Of a stretch of DNA of 64,000 nucleotides, positions 1-11,621 are shown in pieces; the stretch's first letter is position 1, and the number at the start of each line of letters is the position of its first letter. Source of the DNA: Actinernus sp. WN-2022 (taxonomy: Eukaryota; Cnidaria; Anthozoa; Actiniaria; Actinernidae); the NCBI GenBank assembly GCA_030867875.1, contig JAOWCC010000577.1:4542660-4606659 (forward strand), read 5' to 3'. The notes beneath the pieces were generated by a model. It was not told the origin of the DNA, searched no databases, and saw only the letters and a program-made list of their open reading frames with translations. The translations under genes and the position numbers were made by a program.

Positions 1-734
1 AAAAATCTTGCTGTAACAACTACCCTTAACCGTCTAAAATATCACAGTTTACAATCAATAGGGTCGTAGTATGTAGACCACGCGAATTGAGAGTGAACAA
101 TGAAGGCTTTTAATTCGGCAATTTATAAAGTTGAAGGTTTTTACGTATTTCTGCAGAGAAAGTTGAAAATGTAGCGGCAACTGCGCCGACATTTTCCCGT
201 GCAGTTATTTTATTGCATTCAGAACTCACGCGTCAGTTAACGTACTGAAGCCCCATTCACACGACAAGCATTTGGGGACTTGAGCCCGCGGGCCGATAAG
301 TTTGGGACCGGCACTCATACCTTACATTTGAGCCCGCATATTTATTGACATTATTGACCGAACTCAAATATGGCCACGGCTAATTTGTGTAGTGTTGAAG
401 CTTGATGATATTTTCGGAAGAATAAGCTGCGTCATTTAAAATGTGCATGCTATTTAATTAGGTTTATAAGTTTGGAGATGAAATAATGATCCCTTGTGAA
501 TTTGTCAAGGTTTAAAGTAGGCGAAAAACACCTAAACGAGCATTTCTGCCTATTCTCATACGTTTATAGCAGTTAAGAACAGCCTTAAAGACTTTTGTAT
601 CATCCAAACTTTCCAAAACGGTCTGGGCCGGCTAGAAGACTTATATAGGTACGTATACGTTAATAAAGTTTCATCATCATTATCTTTTTCCGTAGAGATT
701 TCTTCACGCGAACTAGTCAACGGACTGATTGAAG
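1..734. other. Non-coding stretch, one weak exon candidate
   Basis: No recognisable gene, RNA or repeat up to about 550. On the minus strand, about 740 down to 672 reads as an open, Ser/Thr- and acid-rich segment behind a pyrimidine-rich acceptor (ctcctatag) and before a GTATAC donor. Its phase would fit after the exon at 17486-17610, but nothing else supports it. Confidence 0.3.
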
Positions 735-1703
735 TCACTATAGGAGCCAGGATTGTAGAACTGATAAACCTTCTTCTACTATAGAATTAACAAACCTCCT
801 TCTACTATAGAACTGATAAACCTGTTTTTTTCTACTATAGAACTGATAAACCTTCTTCTACTATAGAACTGATAAACCTTCTTCTATACTATGGAACTGA
901 TAAACCTTCTTCTGACTATAGAATTCTGACTATAGAACTGGTAAACTGGCCTTCCACTATTAATATAACTGATAAACCTTATTTTACTATAGAACTGATA
1001 AACCTACTTCTACTCTAGAACTATAACAAACCTTCTATACTATAGAACTGATAAACCTTCTTCTGACTATATAGAACTGGTAAACCTTCTTCTGACTATA
1101 GAATTCTGACTATAGAACTGGTAAACTACTGGCCTTCTTCCACTATTAATAGAACTGATACACCTTCTTTTACTATAGAACTGATAAACCTTCTTCTACT
1201 ATTAATAGAACTGATAAACCTTCTTCTACTATAGAACTGATAAACCTTCTGACTATAAGAACTGATAAACCTTCTTCTACTATAGAACTGGTAAACCTTT
1301 ACCCTGGTTCCAGAGGTGCTCAGGTACAGATATACTTTAATGTGCAGCGATCGAAGGAGTTGATTCCCGAAGGAGTTTTGTTTTGCGAGAAGACCGTACG
1401 AGGCTCGTCGCTTCGCGACTCTGTGCTGAAATCAAGCCTGCGGCTCAATTTCAGCTGGTCTCGCTTCGCTCGACCGACGATTTCGAGCCTCTGGTATCCA
1501 GGGTAGTAAACCTTCTTCTGACTATAGAACGGATAAACCTTCTACTATAACAATGATAAACCTTCTAAATAAATATTAATAGAACTGATAAACCTTCTAC
1601 TATAGAACTTATAAACATTCTTCATCTGACTATATAACTGATAAACCTTCTACTATAGAACTGATAAACCTTATTATACTATAGAACTGATAAACCTTTG
1701 CAA
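735..1703. repeat. 26-bp minisatellite
   Basis: Tandem array of a unit of about 26 bp whose core reads actgataaaccttcttcta followed by ctatagaa, repeated about 25 times with frequent substitutions, small indels and some compound units. It is interrupted by a 206-bp transposon-like insert at 1300-1505. No coding potential. Confidence 0.9.
1300..1505. mobile_element. 206-bp MITE, TACCCTGG family
   Basis: The insert interrupts the minisatellite. Its ends are inverted copies of each other: the left begins TACCCTGGTTCCAGAGGTGC and the right, reverse-complemented, begins TACCCTGGATACCAGAGG. It is flanked by an identical 9-bp direct repeat, GTAAACCTT (1291-1299 and 1506-1514). The minisatellite itself contains this 9-mer, so the duplication alone is not decisive, but the same end sequence and 9-bp duplication recur on the 15.9-kb element at 29050-44909. 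No coding capacity, so non-autonomous. Confidence 0.75.
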
Positions 1704-1807
1704 CGATTGGTGCGATCGCTGGAGAGTGGTTCCATTTAAAAATCATTTCAATTAAAATTCAATTTTAAAAAATTCAATCGCTAATTGTCGCTGTCAGAGA
1801 GTGGTTT

Positions 1808-3728
1808 CCATACGATAAGATAGACCATAGCTCTACCAACGATCTAGACTTTCTCAAAGTCCTTTCCAAGTTTTTCAACTTATTTTTATACCGCTTGCTT
1901 ACGGCTAAATATAGTTAATCGGACTGCGTCGCGCGAAATGGGCACGGACGACATAAAATGTAAATATAGTTTGGAATTGCTCTATATTTTGTTCACCTAT
2001 TAATAATAACAGTAACGATGTACTAATAAGTAATATAGAGCCACCTTGAAATTTTTAGAAATTATTTTTAAATAATTTACCACCGTTTTTATTGCTAAGC
2101 GATGGCGCGAGATGAAAGTCGCGACTTGTAGTTTGCATTATATTTCCGCCAATCACACAAAGTTGGAGGGAAAACTAACTGTCAATCATACAAAGTAGGA
2201 GGGGCAACTAACTGTGACGGCAGACGTCAAATCCTGTTTGTTTCTTTTATTATCACAGGCAACCCAAGCTTTAATTGTATTTGTCACTGATAATATAGGG
2301 GAACTACTAAACGGGGAAAATCACGAATTTTACCACTATTGATAGGTTAAAATCAACTGAAATAAATGGTACCTTTGCTCTATATGTTGTCTTTTGTCGT
2401 TTATTAGCGATTTGGGCCAATTTATTTTCGCTTGGGTTGCTGTGTTATTCTTCACCTTTTATTGATTTCCTTACTCAGGTTTTCTAAAAATGTAGTATAA
2501 ACACAGAGTTCCGTTCAGGCTGAACGGAAAACAGAGATTCTTACGTAAAACCTAGAGTTTTCACGTTGGATCAAAATGTTTCTGACTTGGGGCTAGCCTT
2601 GAGGAAATTATGCCCAGAAAATTGCCTAATATACTATTCTTTTATTCCCAAAATGTTACCTATTATTCTCCTCATAAATAATTATTCTCAAATTTCACCG
2701 GTTATTATTCCCGTTTTAATTCTCAAAAATTAATGAAATTATAATTAGTTATTAATCTACTATTCGATTATTAATTTTATCCGCTAATTAAAAAAACAAC
2801 AACGCAAACAAACAATGTCGTTGACAAGTAAAATTTCATTCTGCTCTTTTGACACAAATCAGTGAATGGACATAACACCATAGCTGTTCAGTCACTTCAG
2901 CAAATCTGGATGAAAGCAGTAAGGAAACGAGTTATTCTCCCGCCGACCAGTTCGTTATTCGATTTGTGCAATATTAAGATTATTATGTTGTTGTTTTACC
3001 TATTATTCCGGAATAATTCCCGATTACTTTTGTGTAACCTACATGCGTGACAACTGACAAGCGCAGGCTAACTTTACTATTCTCGAAATTATTCTAGTTT
3101 GTCTCGCGCCATCGCGTAGCAATGAAGACTGTGGTAATTGTTTTAAGAATTACTTGACACTAACGGATATAAATAAAACATTTAGTCACTAATTTCCTTT
3201 TAAAAGTTTGGTCTTTATTACACCGAACTATGGCTAGTCAGTTAAATGTCAAATGCTACAAGATTTGCAAAATGCCATCGTACATATATATTGAAAGAGG
3301 CAAACTGTTTCACCAAGGCAACGCTGCTAAGTCGAGTCACAAACGCAAACTGTTTAGTAATTGCAGTTTAATGGATTTTTTAATGGCCGTCGGTCGTAAG
3401 GTTATTTTAAATTAACAAAAGAGAGACAAAATAGGGATACGTTTTTCTCTTGACCTGAACTTTGTTCCATTCCATGTCTTTATTTTACTGTATTTTTCGA
3501 TATTTTACTGTGTGGCATAAATGTAAACCTCAGTTCTCAGTCATTACTACAAACTTCTAGTTTACAAATTACTGGTCAAAACCTAGACTTCCCACAAGTC
3601 GTTTTCTTTATTATGTTTTCTTTATTTTGAACGAAGCGAGGCGAGCGACGAAACCACTAACCGAAGCGGGAAAACATTAAAGAACTTTGAGAAAGTCTAG
3701 TCAAAACCTATTCCATAGACTGGTATGG
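1808..3728. repeat. Imperfect inverted-repeat-bounded segment
   Basis: The left end (1808-1865) and the right end (3672-3728) are diverged inverted copies; both contain tagactttctcaaagt and start with ccatac when read inwards. A second inverted pair lies inside (about 2060-2112 and 3103-3160, sharing gcgatggcgcgaga). Between them is AT-rich sequence with no credible gene. This looks like an old foldback or TIR element of about 1.9 kb; no target duplication could be assigned. Confidence 0.45.
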
Positions 3729-4633
3729 CAGTAAAAATACATGACCAGGCGTAAACTGAAAAATAGAAACGCAGGAAGTGTTTACAGAGTATTTGTGTAT
3801 GAAAACAGTTTTCGACAACAACCATTATTAATATAACATGATAAACATGCTACTTCCTTCTGAAAGGGAACGCTTAGTTATATTCCAACTTCGTGCACAG
3901 CACAAACTCCAAGCAGGTGATGGGCTAATCCTAGTGCTTTATTGGTGACCACGGCACGCTGTGCTCTCGATGTTTATGACAAATACAGGCTGGCTGCAAG
4001 GCCTCTACAACACGCACGCCAGTCTAACCCTTTTCGCTGAACCACTTAATCTTTTAAAAGCGTTTCCTTTTCATTGTCTTGCAAACACAGTGTTACGATG
4101 ACGTGTCCAAATCACATCAAAGTTTAACTGTGTATCATTCATGAATTGATCTGATATTATAAAAAGATTGAATTGCAAACTGTGATTTCGGACATAAAAT
4201 TGGCGACATAAAGGGTTATACTGTTGCTGGAACAGCTTAAAATCCCGATGATGAATATCAATATTTCATTTACACATCAACAGGGTCAATATAATGATGT
4301 AGCTGATAACTTGGCTTTTTTCCGCAATGCTACAGTCGTACGATTCTAATTAATAGGAAAAATCCAATTCCAAACAAATACAACCAAAATCACACAACTG
4401 GTTCCATTTTGTTGGATGGACATGCAAGTCAAGCGTTTTCCCAAACCGACTCAGGTATCCAAGCGACAATCTGAAATATTTAAAATATATTTTAAAACAT
4501 TTTGTAAACTCCGAGTCGGAATAACAAGTATGTAAACAGTCAGTTAAAATTACAAAAGGCTGAAAAGGAACGCTTTTATTTAGTCTAGAGGCCCAAACAT
4601 CGGCACTAATTATGTCTTTGGTTTAACTTTTCA
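3729..4633. other. Non-coding upstream region of the KCNMB-like gene
   Basis: No coding region or repeat recognised. It ends in a pyrimidine-rich acceptor (taacttttcag, ending 4634) just before the 4646 start codon, so part of it is probably an intron in the 5' UTR. Confidence 0.4.
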
Positions 4634-4645
4634 GAAGCAATTGAG

Positions 4646-5323
4646 ATGGAATCGCCCTTCAAGCGACACGGTGAAAACAACATTGGAAGTAGGATTAAAT
4701 TCTGCGGAAGCATAATCACGGTTGGATCATTACTTTGTGGATTTCTGCTATTCGTTTCGTTAATTTTACCCGTTTTGGAAACCTCCGGATATCAAGAATC
4801 AACGTGCAACGTGACTGATTCTCGTCTTCGTACAGGTAGTTCTCACAGACTTAGCTGTAAATGCCCTCACAGTGGCGACATTACAAGATGCGTTATATAT
4901 TATCCATGTATCCAAATCATAGCTACTCATATAAATACAAGAGGGAAGAGAGATAAAGGGCTTGTTGTGAAGTGTCGAAGACATGTTGGCGAAAAGTGTT
5001 CCTTGAAGCTTCGAGACTTTGATTGCTTGTCCGAATCCCATGTTTACGACGAGCTAAAGAGATTTCGAGACCGATGGGGAATCGTAGGTGATTCATACAC
5101 TTGTTATTACAAACCTGGGAAACCACATTATATCGTATTGATGAGTCGACGGTGGAGGAAATTACATTTGGTGAATGTGACCGTTTGGCCTTCCTTGGGG
5201 ATCATCATTGGATTAGCGGTCATGAAATGGCATAAATCTATTGCTTCGATCTTGTGCGGATACAGTGAACCGAAACATAAAAAAGAAGATATGATACCTC
5301 TAGCGGAGAACATGGAGTCGTAG
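4646..5323 (+). CDS. KCNMB-like BK channel beta subunit
   Basis: 225-residue protein with the layout of calcium-activated potassium channel beta subunits: short cytoplasmic N-terminus, membrane segment at about 20-44, a Cys-rich extracellular loop, and a second membrane segment at about 177-195 followed by a charged tail. The loop has cysteines at 54, 71, 73, 82, 88, 110, 118, 127 and 153, a YPCIQ motif (86-90) like the family's YPCLQ, a CYY-P motif before TM2 (153-157), and a WP pair at the start of TM2 (181-182). N-glycosylation sequons lie at 55 and 177. Known members bind the pore-forming Slo1 subunit and alter its gating; that role is inferred here. The coding region is one exon; an acceptor 11 bases upstream implies an intron in the 5' UTR. 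AATAAA-type signals follow at about 5627-5650. Confidence 0.72.
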   Translation: MESPFKRHGENNIGSRIKFCGSIITVGSLLCGFLLFVSLILPVLETSGYQESTCNVTDSRLRTGSSHRLSCKCPHSGDITRCVIYYPCIQIIATHINTRGKRDKGLVVKCRRHVGEKCSLKLRDFDCLSESHVYDELKRFRDRWGIVGDSYTCYYKPGKPHYIVLMSRRWRKLHLVNVTVWPSLGIIIGLAVMKWHKSIASILCGYSEPKHKKEDMIPLAENMES

Positions 5324-5696
5324 AACATCATTTCTTTCAAAGTTATGACTTTGATTAAGAATATATGACACGTCCCTTTTGACTATATCTTCGTTGAAGT
5401 TCGTCGACTTGAAAAATCGTGTTTAAATCAAATCATGTTCGTGTCGCGATATGTACATTGAATAACGTTATAGGCAAATACTTCTGATCAACTAAACTCA
5501 GAATGTTAATGAGGATTTAGGATATAAAATGACAGCATACTGCGAAGAGACATTGAGAATTTCAGATGAAACTCACAAAATAACATTTCATTAACCACTT
5601 TTAAATCATGCAATGCAGCATGGAAAAATAAAAATAAAAACATTTTAAATAAAGAAACTAAATTTGGATAAAACTTCTTTACACTTCGAAAATCTA

Positions 5697-5930
5697 AGTG
5701 TGTGACGTTTGATCTGGTGCTGTGGACCAGTTATGCAGTGTTTTGAATGGGGGCTGTTTTTGTTGTGACTTTTGATCTGGTGCTACAGCTGCATGGTGCT
5801 GTGGACCCGTTATGCAGTGTTTTGCATGGGGGCTGTTTTTGTTGTGTGACGTTTGATCTGGTGCTACAGCTGGTGCTGTGGACTCCGTTATGCAGTGTTT
5901 TTGGGGCGGTTTTTGTTGTTATTGTGCTCG
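5697..5930. repeat. Minisatellite of about 80 bp
   Basis: Three degenerate copies of a unit containing gacgtttgatctggtgct, gttatgcagtgttttg and gggggctgtttttgttgtg. Short ORFs on both strands here only reflect the repeat. Downstream, 5940-6060 resembles the right half of the MITE at 16114 (gcctggtttacactattg and a similar tgatcaatacatt). Confidence 0.85.
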
Positions 5931-6462
5931 AGGCCCGCTTTAAAGCCTGGTTTACACTATTGACATAGGCCGTAATTGTGAGATAAGAACAAGTGCCGCT
6001 GATGATCAATACATTACTGCGTATGTTGCTTGTGCTTCTGTCGCTATATTTAATGTGAACAAAGCTTTAATGGTTTCTTATGATCCGTCAAATTTGTAAT
6101 CAATCACCGCCATCTCGCCTGTGGCTGTTTTTGATTTATGAACTCATTTTATGACTGTGATCTTTAACACTGGAACCAAATCTATCGCATCTGTTTTTGG
6201 ATTTTAAACTTTAGTTACCTACAATTTCTACAACTTTGAAATGCATAAAATTTATCTTTGGATGTTTACTATTTTATCGAAACGGTTTTTAAAGAATCCG
6301 GTTGTTGTAATCCACGCCGAATATCCTTGCACAACCGAAGCCTGCTCTCCTGTTATATTTAGCGATTTTGGTTGAGCCACCGGTCCTTTAGGTTTCAATG
6401 CACATGCGCAATGGTGGGCAGAGAAAAAGATGAAAAAGCAAAAGAAAATTGGATTAGTTTAA

Positions 6463-7009
6463 AGTGCCTATCACCCTTTTGCAATTTTGATAGCTTATGA
6501 AACTCCGAAAAGTTTTGAGTACTTCTGTGAAGAAAGTTTTGGTTTAAAGTGAATACTTTATGTTCTACGCTTGTTTGAAATCGTGTAAATGTGACCTTTC
6601 CTGACCCATGACCGCGTAAGTAAAAGCCTGGGTCGAAACCTGGGTAGACGTCATCTTGACGTCATATAATTAATTCGGCTTTGCAATCATTCGAAGAAAT
6701 ACTTAATATGTTGACTAAAATGACTTTCTCTTTACTAACAACTCGAAAACTGTATATTTTCTATGCATCGATGTTGTTGTGATAAAAAGGGGCCATGGAG
6801 AATAATGCATTAATGAGATGACGTCTACCCAGGTTTCGACCCAGGCTTTTACTTACGCGGTCATGGGTCAGGAAAGGTCACATTTACACGATTTCAAACA
6901 AGCGTAGAACATAAAGTATTCACTTTAAACCAAAACTTTCTTCACAGAAGTACTCAAAACTTTTCGGAGGTTCATAAGCTATCAAAATTGCAAAAGGGTG
7001 ATAGACACT
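6463..7009. mobile_element. 547-bp long-TIR MITE with TTAA flanks
   Basis: Near-perfect inverted repeats of about 190 bp (6463-6655 and 6816-7009) starting AGTGCCTATCACCC, around a spacer of about 160 bp. Both ends are flanked by TTAA (6459-6462 and 7010-7013), the target duplication of piggyBac- and Kolobok-type transposons. No ORF. The arms would form a long hairpin in single-stranded DNA or RNA. Confidence 0.88.
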
Positions 7010-7013
7010 TTAA

Positions 7014-8078
7014 CCCTTTCACTCCTGGACGCATTTGGGCTCAATAGATCATTTTACGGTTCATGTGCAGTTTTTCAAGTCTTTTGTTTCAACTGGCGGG
7101 CCACCATTGTCTAACATCTGCCCGCCCGCCAAATAAACTAAGGATTTGAACAACTGCGCATGAACCGTAAACTGGTGTATTGGTGAAATGCAGAGTGCTA
7201 ACTCAACCCTCCCCCCTCAGTTCCAGTTTGGCTAGCCCGGGCTAGTTAAATACTGCTGATTTTTTAAACCAAGGGCTCAAACTTTCCCCATGATGCCATT
7301 CGGCAGAATTCTACAGACTCGGCGGCGGTGAGTATGGTTTCTTCTGTAGGGTTTCCAATGAAATGTGCTCTAATTTTGGAGAAAAATGCCACTCTCAGAG
7401 AGCTTGAAGACATCATTAAGTCTGAGGATGGCTGAAAAGTACTTGGTTTGCTTTTAGTAGGCCTTGTGAGGGGATTTCACAGGGTTTTTCAACCTATTAT
7501 AATGTGTTTTTGTCACTTTAAAGCAATGGTTTGAGTCCAAATCACCGCTCTTGGTTGTAGGGGTAAAAGACTTATAAAAAAAAACCTACAGGAGTCCCAG
7601 AGGGGGGAGTTCCCTTGTGATTTTTTTGTCCATTACCCAGCATGCAATTGGAGGTGGGAGCAGGAAAATGTGGTCGAGTGAAATGCAGTGCAAACATCGG
7701 CGTGGTTCACCGTCGCTTGGTGTGTTTTGTGAAAACAAACCTGCTGGTTGGAAAGATTAAACAAGGTACTGTAACGACTGAGTGGTTTATTTTGTGTTTG
7801 CTCTTGATTTCAAGTGCGAATGGGAAGGTTTTTTTGAGCCGATTTTTAGCTCCTTAAAATTCGTGAAAATCGAAGAAACAAAACAATCGCCAAAACAAAT
7901 GAGCTTTTCTCCATAGTGAAAGAGTCGAGTGATCCCTGTTATAGCTCGGACTTTGAAGCCATACATCCCTTCGCATAATATCGCAACATCGTCTTTCCAG
8001 CATGTCTAGATGTGATGCAATAGTTTTTCTAGTAACGGACTTATACGTCTCCTATTTACAGGCTCGGACGGTAAAGAG
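7014..8078. mobile_element. piggyBac-like non-autonomous element, copy 1
   Basis: Bounded by TTAA on both sides (7010-7013, shared with the neighbouring MITE, and 8079-8082). Ends read CCCTTTCACTCC on the left and CTCTTTACCGTCC on the reverse-complemented right, a piggyBac-like CCCTTT terminus. Most of it (7179-8078) is repeated at 8769-9732. A smaller MITE sits inside at 7045-7179. No intact transposase. Confidence 0.65.
7045..7179. mobile_element. Small MITE nested in the piggyBac-like copy
   Basis: Inverted ends around the core acggttcatgcgcagttgtt (cttgaacaactgcgcatgaaccgt on the other arm), flanked by TA. A related copy lies at 16445-16556, with the inner right arm deleted. The second piggyBac-like copy (8769-9732) starts just beyond this position. 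Confidence 0.6.
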
Positions 8079-8768
8079 TTAAACAAAAAAATTGAAAATC
8101 TATAAATATCCATTCGTTTCCTTCAGAATCGGTGTATTGGATATTCACCAAGTAACGAATTATTTGACCAAGTTTTGTGATATAATTGTTTTCCAGACAG
8201 GAGCTAAGGGCAAAAATGTACTTCCCTTGCCTTCTCTTATAATGGACACTAATTCAGAACCACACTAAGGTTGGAGTGGGTGGTTAAAAATTCAAGTTCA
8301 TTACAAAGATTTGTATTAAGCACAACATATGTATCTTCAAGTTGTTGTTACTTCATTTTTGGGAGACATGTTGCTGATGAGTCCAATCATGTGATCAGCC
8401 ACACCTTGTTGTCCATACTGAATTAGGATATTTGCTCTCCAACCATAGATAACCTGTAAAAAATTCTGCTGTCCAAAATATTGCTGGTTTTCACTCAATC
8501 CCCAGAGATTCAATTGACAAAAGATATGGCGGCCATGTTGGTGCCAACAAAAGAAGCTAACGAGGAATCTATTGTTTAAGGGCACCAACATGGCGGCTAT
8601 GACGTCACGTGAAAGCCAGCAATAAGGTCATTTCACATGCAATTGACGTTATTCAACTACAATGGATGCTAACATCCTGTAAAATAAGTTTGATTGCAAA
8701 CAGAAGAGGTCACATTATATGGGTAGGGTGGTGTATAACTCTGTCGTCCGATCGTGTGTGAGCTCAAT
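8079..8768. other. Non-coding spacer with a palindromic repeat
   Basis: Between the two piggyBac-like copies. Contains a hairpin at 8528-8597 with arms ggcggccatgttggtgcc and its complement, related to the hairpin at 27939-28018. No gene. Confidence 0.6.
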
Positions 8769-9732
8769 TGGTGAAATCCTGAGTGCTAACTCAACCCTCC
8801 CCCCTCAGTTCAAGTTTAGCTAGCCCGTACTAGTTAAATACTGCTGACTTTTTAAGCTGAGGGCTCAAACGTTTCCCACAATGCCATTTGGGAGAATTCT
8901 GTTCACTCATTGACGGTAGGTATAGCTGCTTCGGTAGGGTTTCTAATGAAATGTGCTCTAATTTTGGAGAAATATGCCACTGTCAGAGAGCTTGAAGACA
9001 TCATTAAGTCTGAGAATGGCTGAAAAGTACTTGGTTTGCTTCTAGTAGGCTTTGTGAGGGGATTTCACAGGGTTTTTCCGTTGTGTTTGTGCTTTGAGAC
9101 ACAGGAAAAAATTCTTCAATGAAATCCTTGGAATCCTGCAGTTGGCATTCTTTTACCCCTGCTCAACCTATTAGGATGTGTTTTTGTCACTTTAAAGCAA
9201 CGGCTTGAGTCCAAATCACCGCTCTTGGTTGTAGGGGCTCCCTACTGGAGTCCCAGAGGGGGGAACCCCTTGTGATTTTTTTGTTGATTACCCAGCATGC
9301 GATTGGAGGTGGGAGCAGGTAAATGTGGTCGAGTGAAATGCAGTGTAAACATCGGCGTGGTTCACAGTCGTTTGGTGCGTTTTATGCAAACAAACCTGCT
9401 GGTTGGAAAGATTAAAGAAGGTACTGTAACGCCCGAGTGCTGATTTTGTGTTTGCTTTTGATTTCAAGTGCGAATGGGAAGGATATTTTGGGCCGATTTT
9501 CAGCTCCTCAAAATTCGTAAAATCGAAGAAACAAAGTACGATTCTCAAAACAAATGAGCTTTTCTCCAAAGTAGACGAGCCAAGCGATCCCTGTTATAGC
9601 TCTAACCTTGAAGTCATTCATCTTCAAATAATATCGCAACATCGTCTTTCCAGCATGTCTAGATGTGATGCAATAATTTTTCCAGTTATCGGTCACATAG
9701 GACCGATATTTGCAGGGTCCGTCGCCAAAGGG
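8769..9732. mobile_element. piggyBac-like non-autonomous element, copy 2 (5'-truncated)
   Basis: Direct-repeat copy of 7179-8078 with many substitutions and one insertion of about 90 bp. The right end reads CCCTTTGGCGACGGACCC when reverse-complemented and is followed by TTAA (9733-9736). The left CCCTTT terminus is missing. A more diverged third copy lies at about 41507-41830. Confidence 0.65.
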
Positions 9733-9874
9733 TTAAACTAAAACAGCTTGAAAACCCAACCCTATCAGCAACACATACCTACTTAACTTATGTAGGGAAG
9801 TACTCTCTCCCCTCCACCCCTCCACCCCCCTCCCGAGCTAAAGCCTTTTTTGAGGCACACAAAAAGTACAATAA

Positions 9875-10493
9875 AGCCTAGTTTCCATATAATCGCTACG
9901 ATTGCTACGATCGCTGAAAAATTGGCCCAGCGATCGCGGCGATCGTAGCGATCCTAAATCTTTGACCGGTTTCCATATGATCGCTACGATCGTCCAAGCA
10001 CACAGAAAACGTTGAGGAGGCCTGGGTCTTGGCGGTCTTTGCCCTTCTTTCATGCGGGAACTTTTCCAACATGGCGGCTGCGTTGAACCAACGACTAACG
10101 ATCGAAGCGTACTATTTGATCTTTCTCGCCATCTTAAAGCGAAGACTGAAGACAAAGAAAAGTGAAGGAGAAAAGAAAGCACAGGTTTTGGGTCCGAAAA
10201 ATATTTCAACGACGAGAGGAATATGCGTTGTTGCTAGTATCTGCACTGGTAGACGCCATTTTGCCGAGTGCGAGAAAACCTGGGTGCATCATGGGATGTT
10301 TCTGTTGGTGAGCAATGCTTTATGGGATCGTTTGGATCGCTTGGATCGCCACGATCGCTGGAGAGTAGTTTCCATATAATCGTTTCCATCGCCACCCGAT
10401 CGCTACGATCGCCGAAAAATTGGTTTCCATATGATCGCTCCGATCGCTGGGCCAATTTTCCAGCGATCGTAGCGATTATATGGAAACTAGGCT
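9875..10493. mobile_element. 619-bp Harbinger-type MITE with TAA duplications
   Basis: Inverted termini of about 35 bp beginning AGCCTAGTTTCCATATAATC, flanked by TAA on both sides (9872-9874 and 10494-10496), as in PIF/Harbinger elements. The interior is packed with palindromic CGATCG-rich repeats. A short open frame at about 10070-10180 encodes basic residues after an ATGGCGGCT start, possibly a remnant of a transposase N-terminus. Confidence 0.78.
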
Positions 10494-10789
10494 TAACGTT
10501 TAACTAATGGTTAAGTTAAATGTGTTAAAATGGTAAACAAAGGAAAAAAGGATGAGAACTAAGTGGGACCTGAACGGAGTCGCTTGAACTTTAATTCATA
10601 GCGGAGCTCTTGTTCGGGCGCGAGCGGAACAGTAAACACATAGCGAGCAATCGAAAATTTTAGTATATTTTCGTCCGTCCGACCGCGAGCGGCGGGCAGG
10701 ACGCCACGCTCCCCGCCCCATCTCAAACTACTATTAGTAGCACTGTTTCTCAGGACGAAATTCAGCTTAAAGACTGTAGTGTATTTTAA

Positions 10790-11205
10790 GTAATGGTCTA
10801 GATAAGAACTGTAGTGCTCCACGGCAAAGAATGTTAAAAGCGTAAATTGTCTATTATTCTTTCTCGTAATTTCATTGGTTGATACTTAGAAATTCAATAG
10901 AAACCCATCGAAATAATGCATTATCATTCGATATTTTTTGTGGTTTGAATTTATTTTTCATCAAACTTGGTTTAATTTCGAAGAATACCGTGTGTGGGGA
11001 AAGTTCTCAAATTTGCGATTGAAAAATTGTTTGCGTTTTCACAGAAAAAAGAGCCAATAGCATAAAAATATACTTTATCTTCGAGATGTAGTTTGGACTG
11101 TAGACACCTCCTAAAGCACATTCATATTCAAGCAAAATCGTATGTGAGGGAGGCTCATTGCCGCAGAACAATGGATTCTACTACAGTTCTTATCTGGACC
11201 ATTAC
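10790..11205. mobile_element. 416-bp MITE with TTAA flanks
   Basis: Inverted termini of about 28 bp (gtaatggtctagataagaac on the left, its near-complement at 11178-11205), flanked by TTAA at 10786-10789 and 11206-11209. No coding capacity. An (ACTA)n tract follows at 11214-11262. Confidence 0.75.
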
Positions 11206-11477
11206 TTAATAAACTAACTAACTAACTATCTAACTAATAAACTTACTAACTAACTAACTAGCTAAACTTGCAGGGAGAATATAGAGTTATTCTAAAGTTT
11301 GCCTTCCTGTTGTCCGATGCATTTTAAAGATGTTACAGGTTGTAGTCGAGTACGACCTTCATGTAGATCAATATTGACGTCAATATATTAGATTTGGCAT
11401 TTGCTTGCAAAATTCGCTTTTGCTTGCGGACTGTTTGTGGATTTCGTTCGTAAAAATCTATTAAATAAAGCAAATGT

Positions 11478-11621
11478 GTGTTGTGCTCCGTACTCTGACA
11501 AAAACACTCCAGAAGCTGTAGAGTTACAGAAATCACTCACCACGCTACGCGGCTCGTGATTCCTGTACTTTTTCATGTTCTACAGCTCCAGTCGTGTTTT
11601 ATCAGAGTACAGAGCACAACA
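11478..11621. repeat. Hairpin repeat of about 70-bp arms
   Basis: Left arm (from tgtgttgtgctccgtactct) and right arm (to agagtacagagcacaaca) are inverted copies separated by about 10 bp. No target duplication assigned; probably the core of a MITE. Confidence 0.6.

Noticed and set aside
1309..1500. GC-rich island in the minisatellite as a promoter or exon
   Set aside because: Its boundaries coincide with inverted ends and a 9-bp duplication, so it is an inserted MITE.
10029..10379. 116-codon plus-strand ORF
   Set aside because: Lies wholly in the TAA-flanked MITE and overlaps its CGATCG palindromes; at most a remnant of a transposase 5' end.
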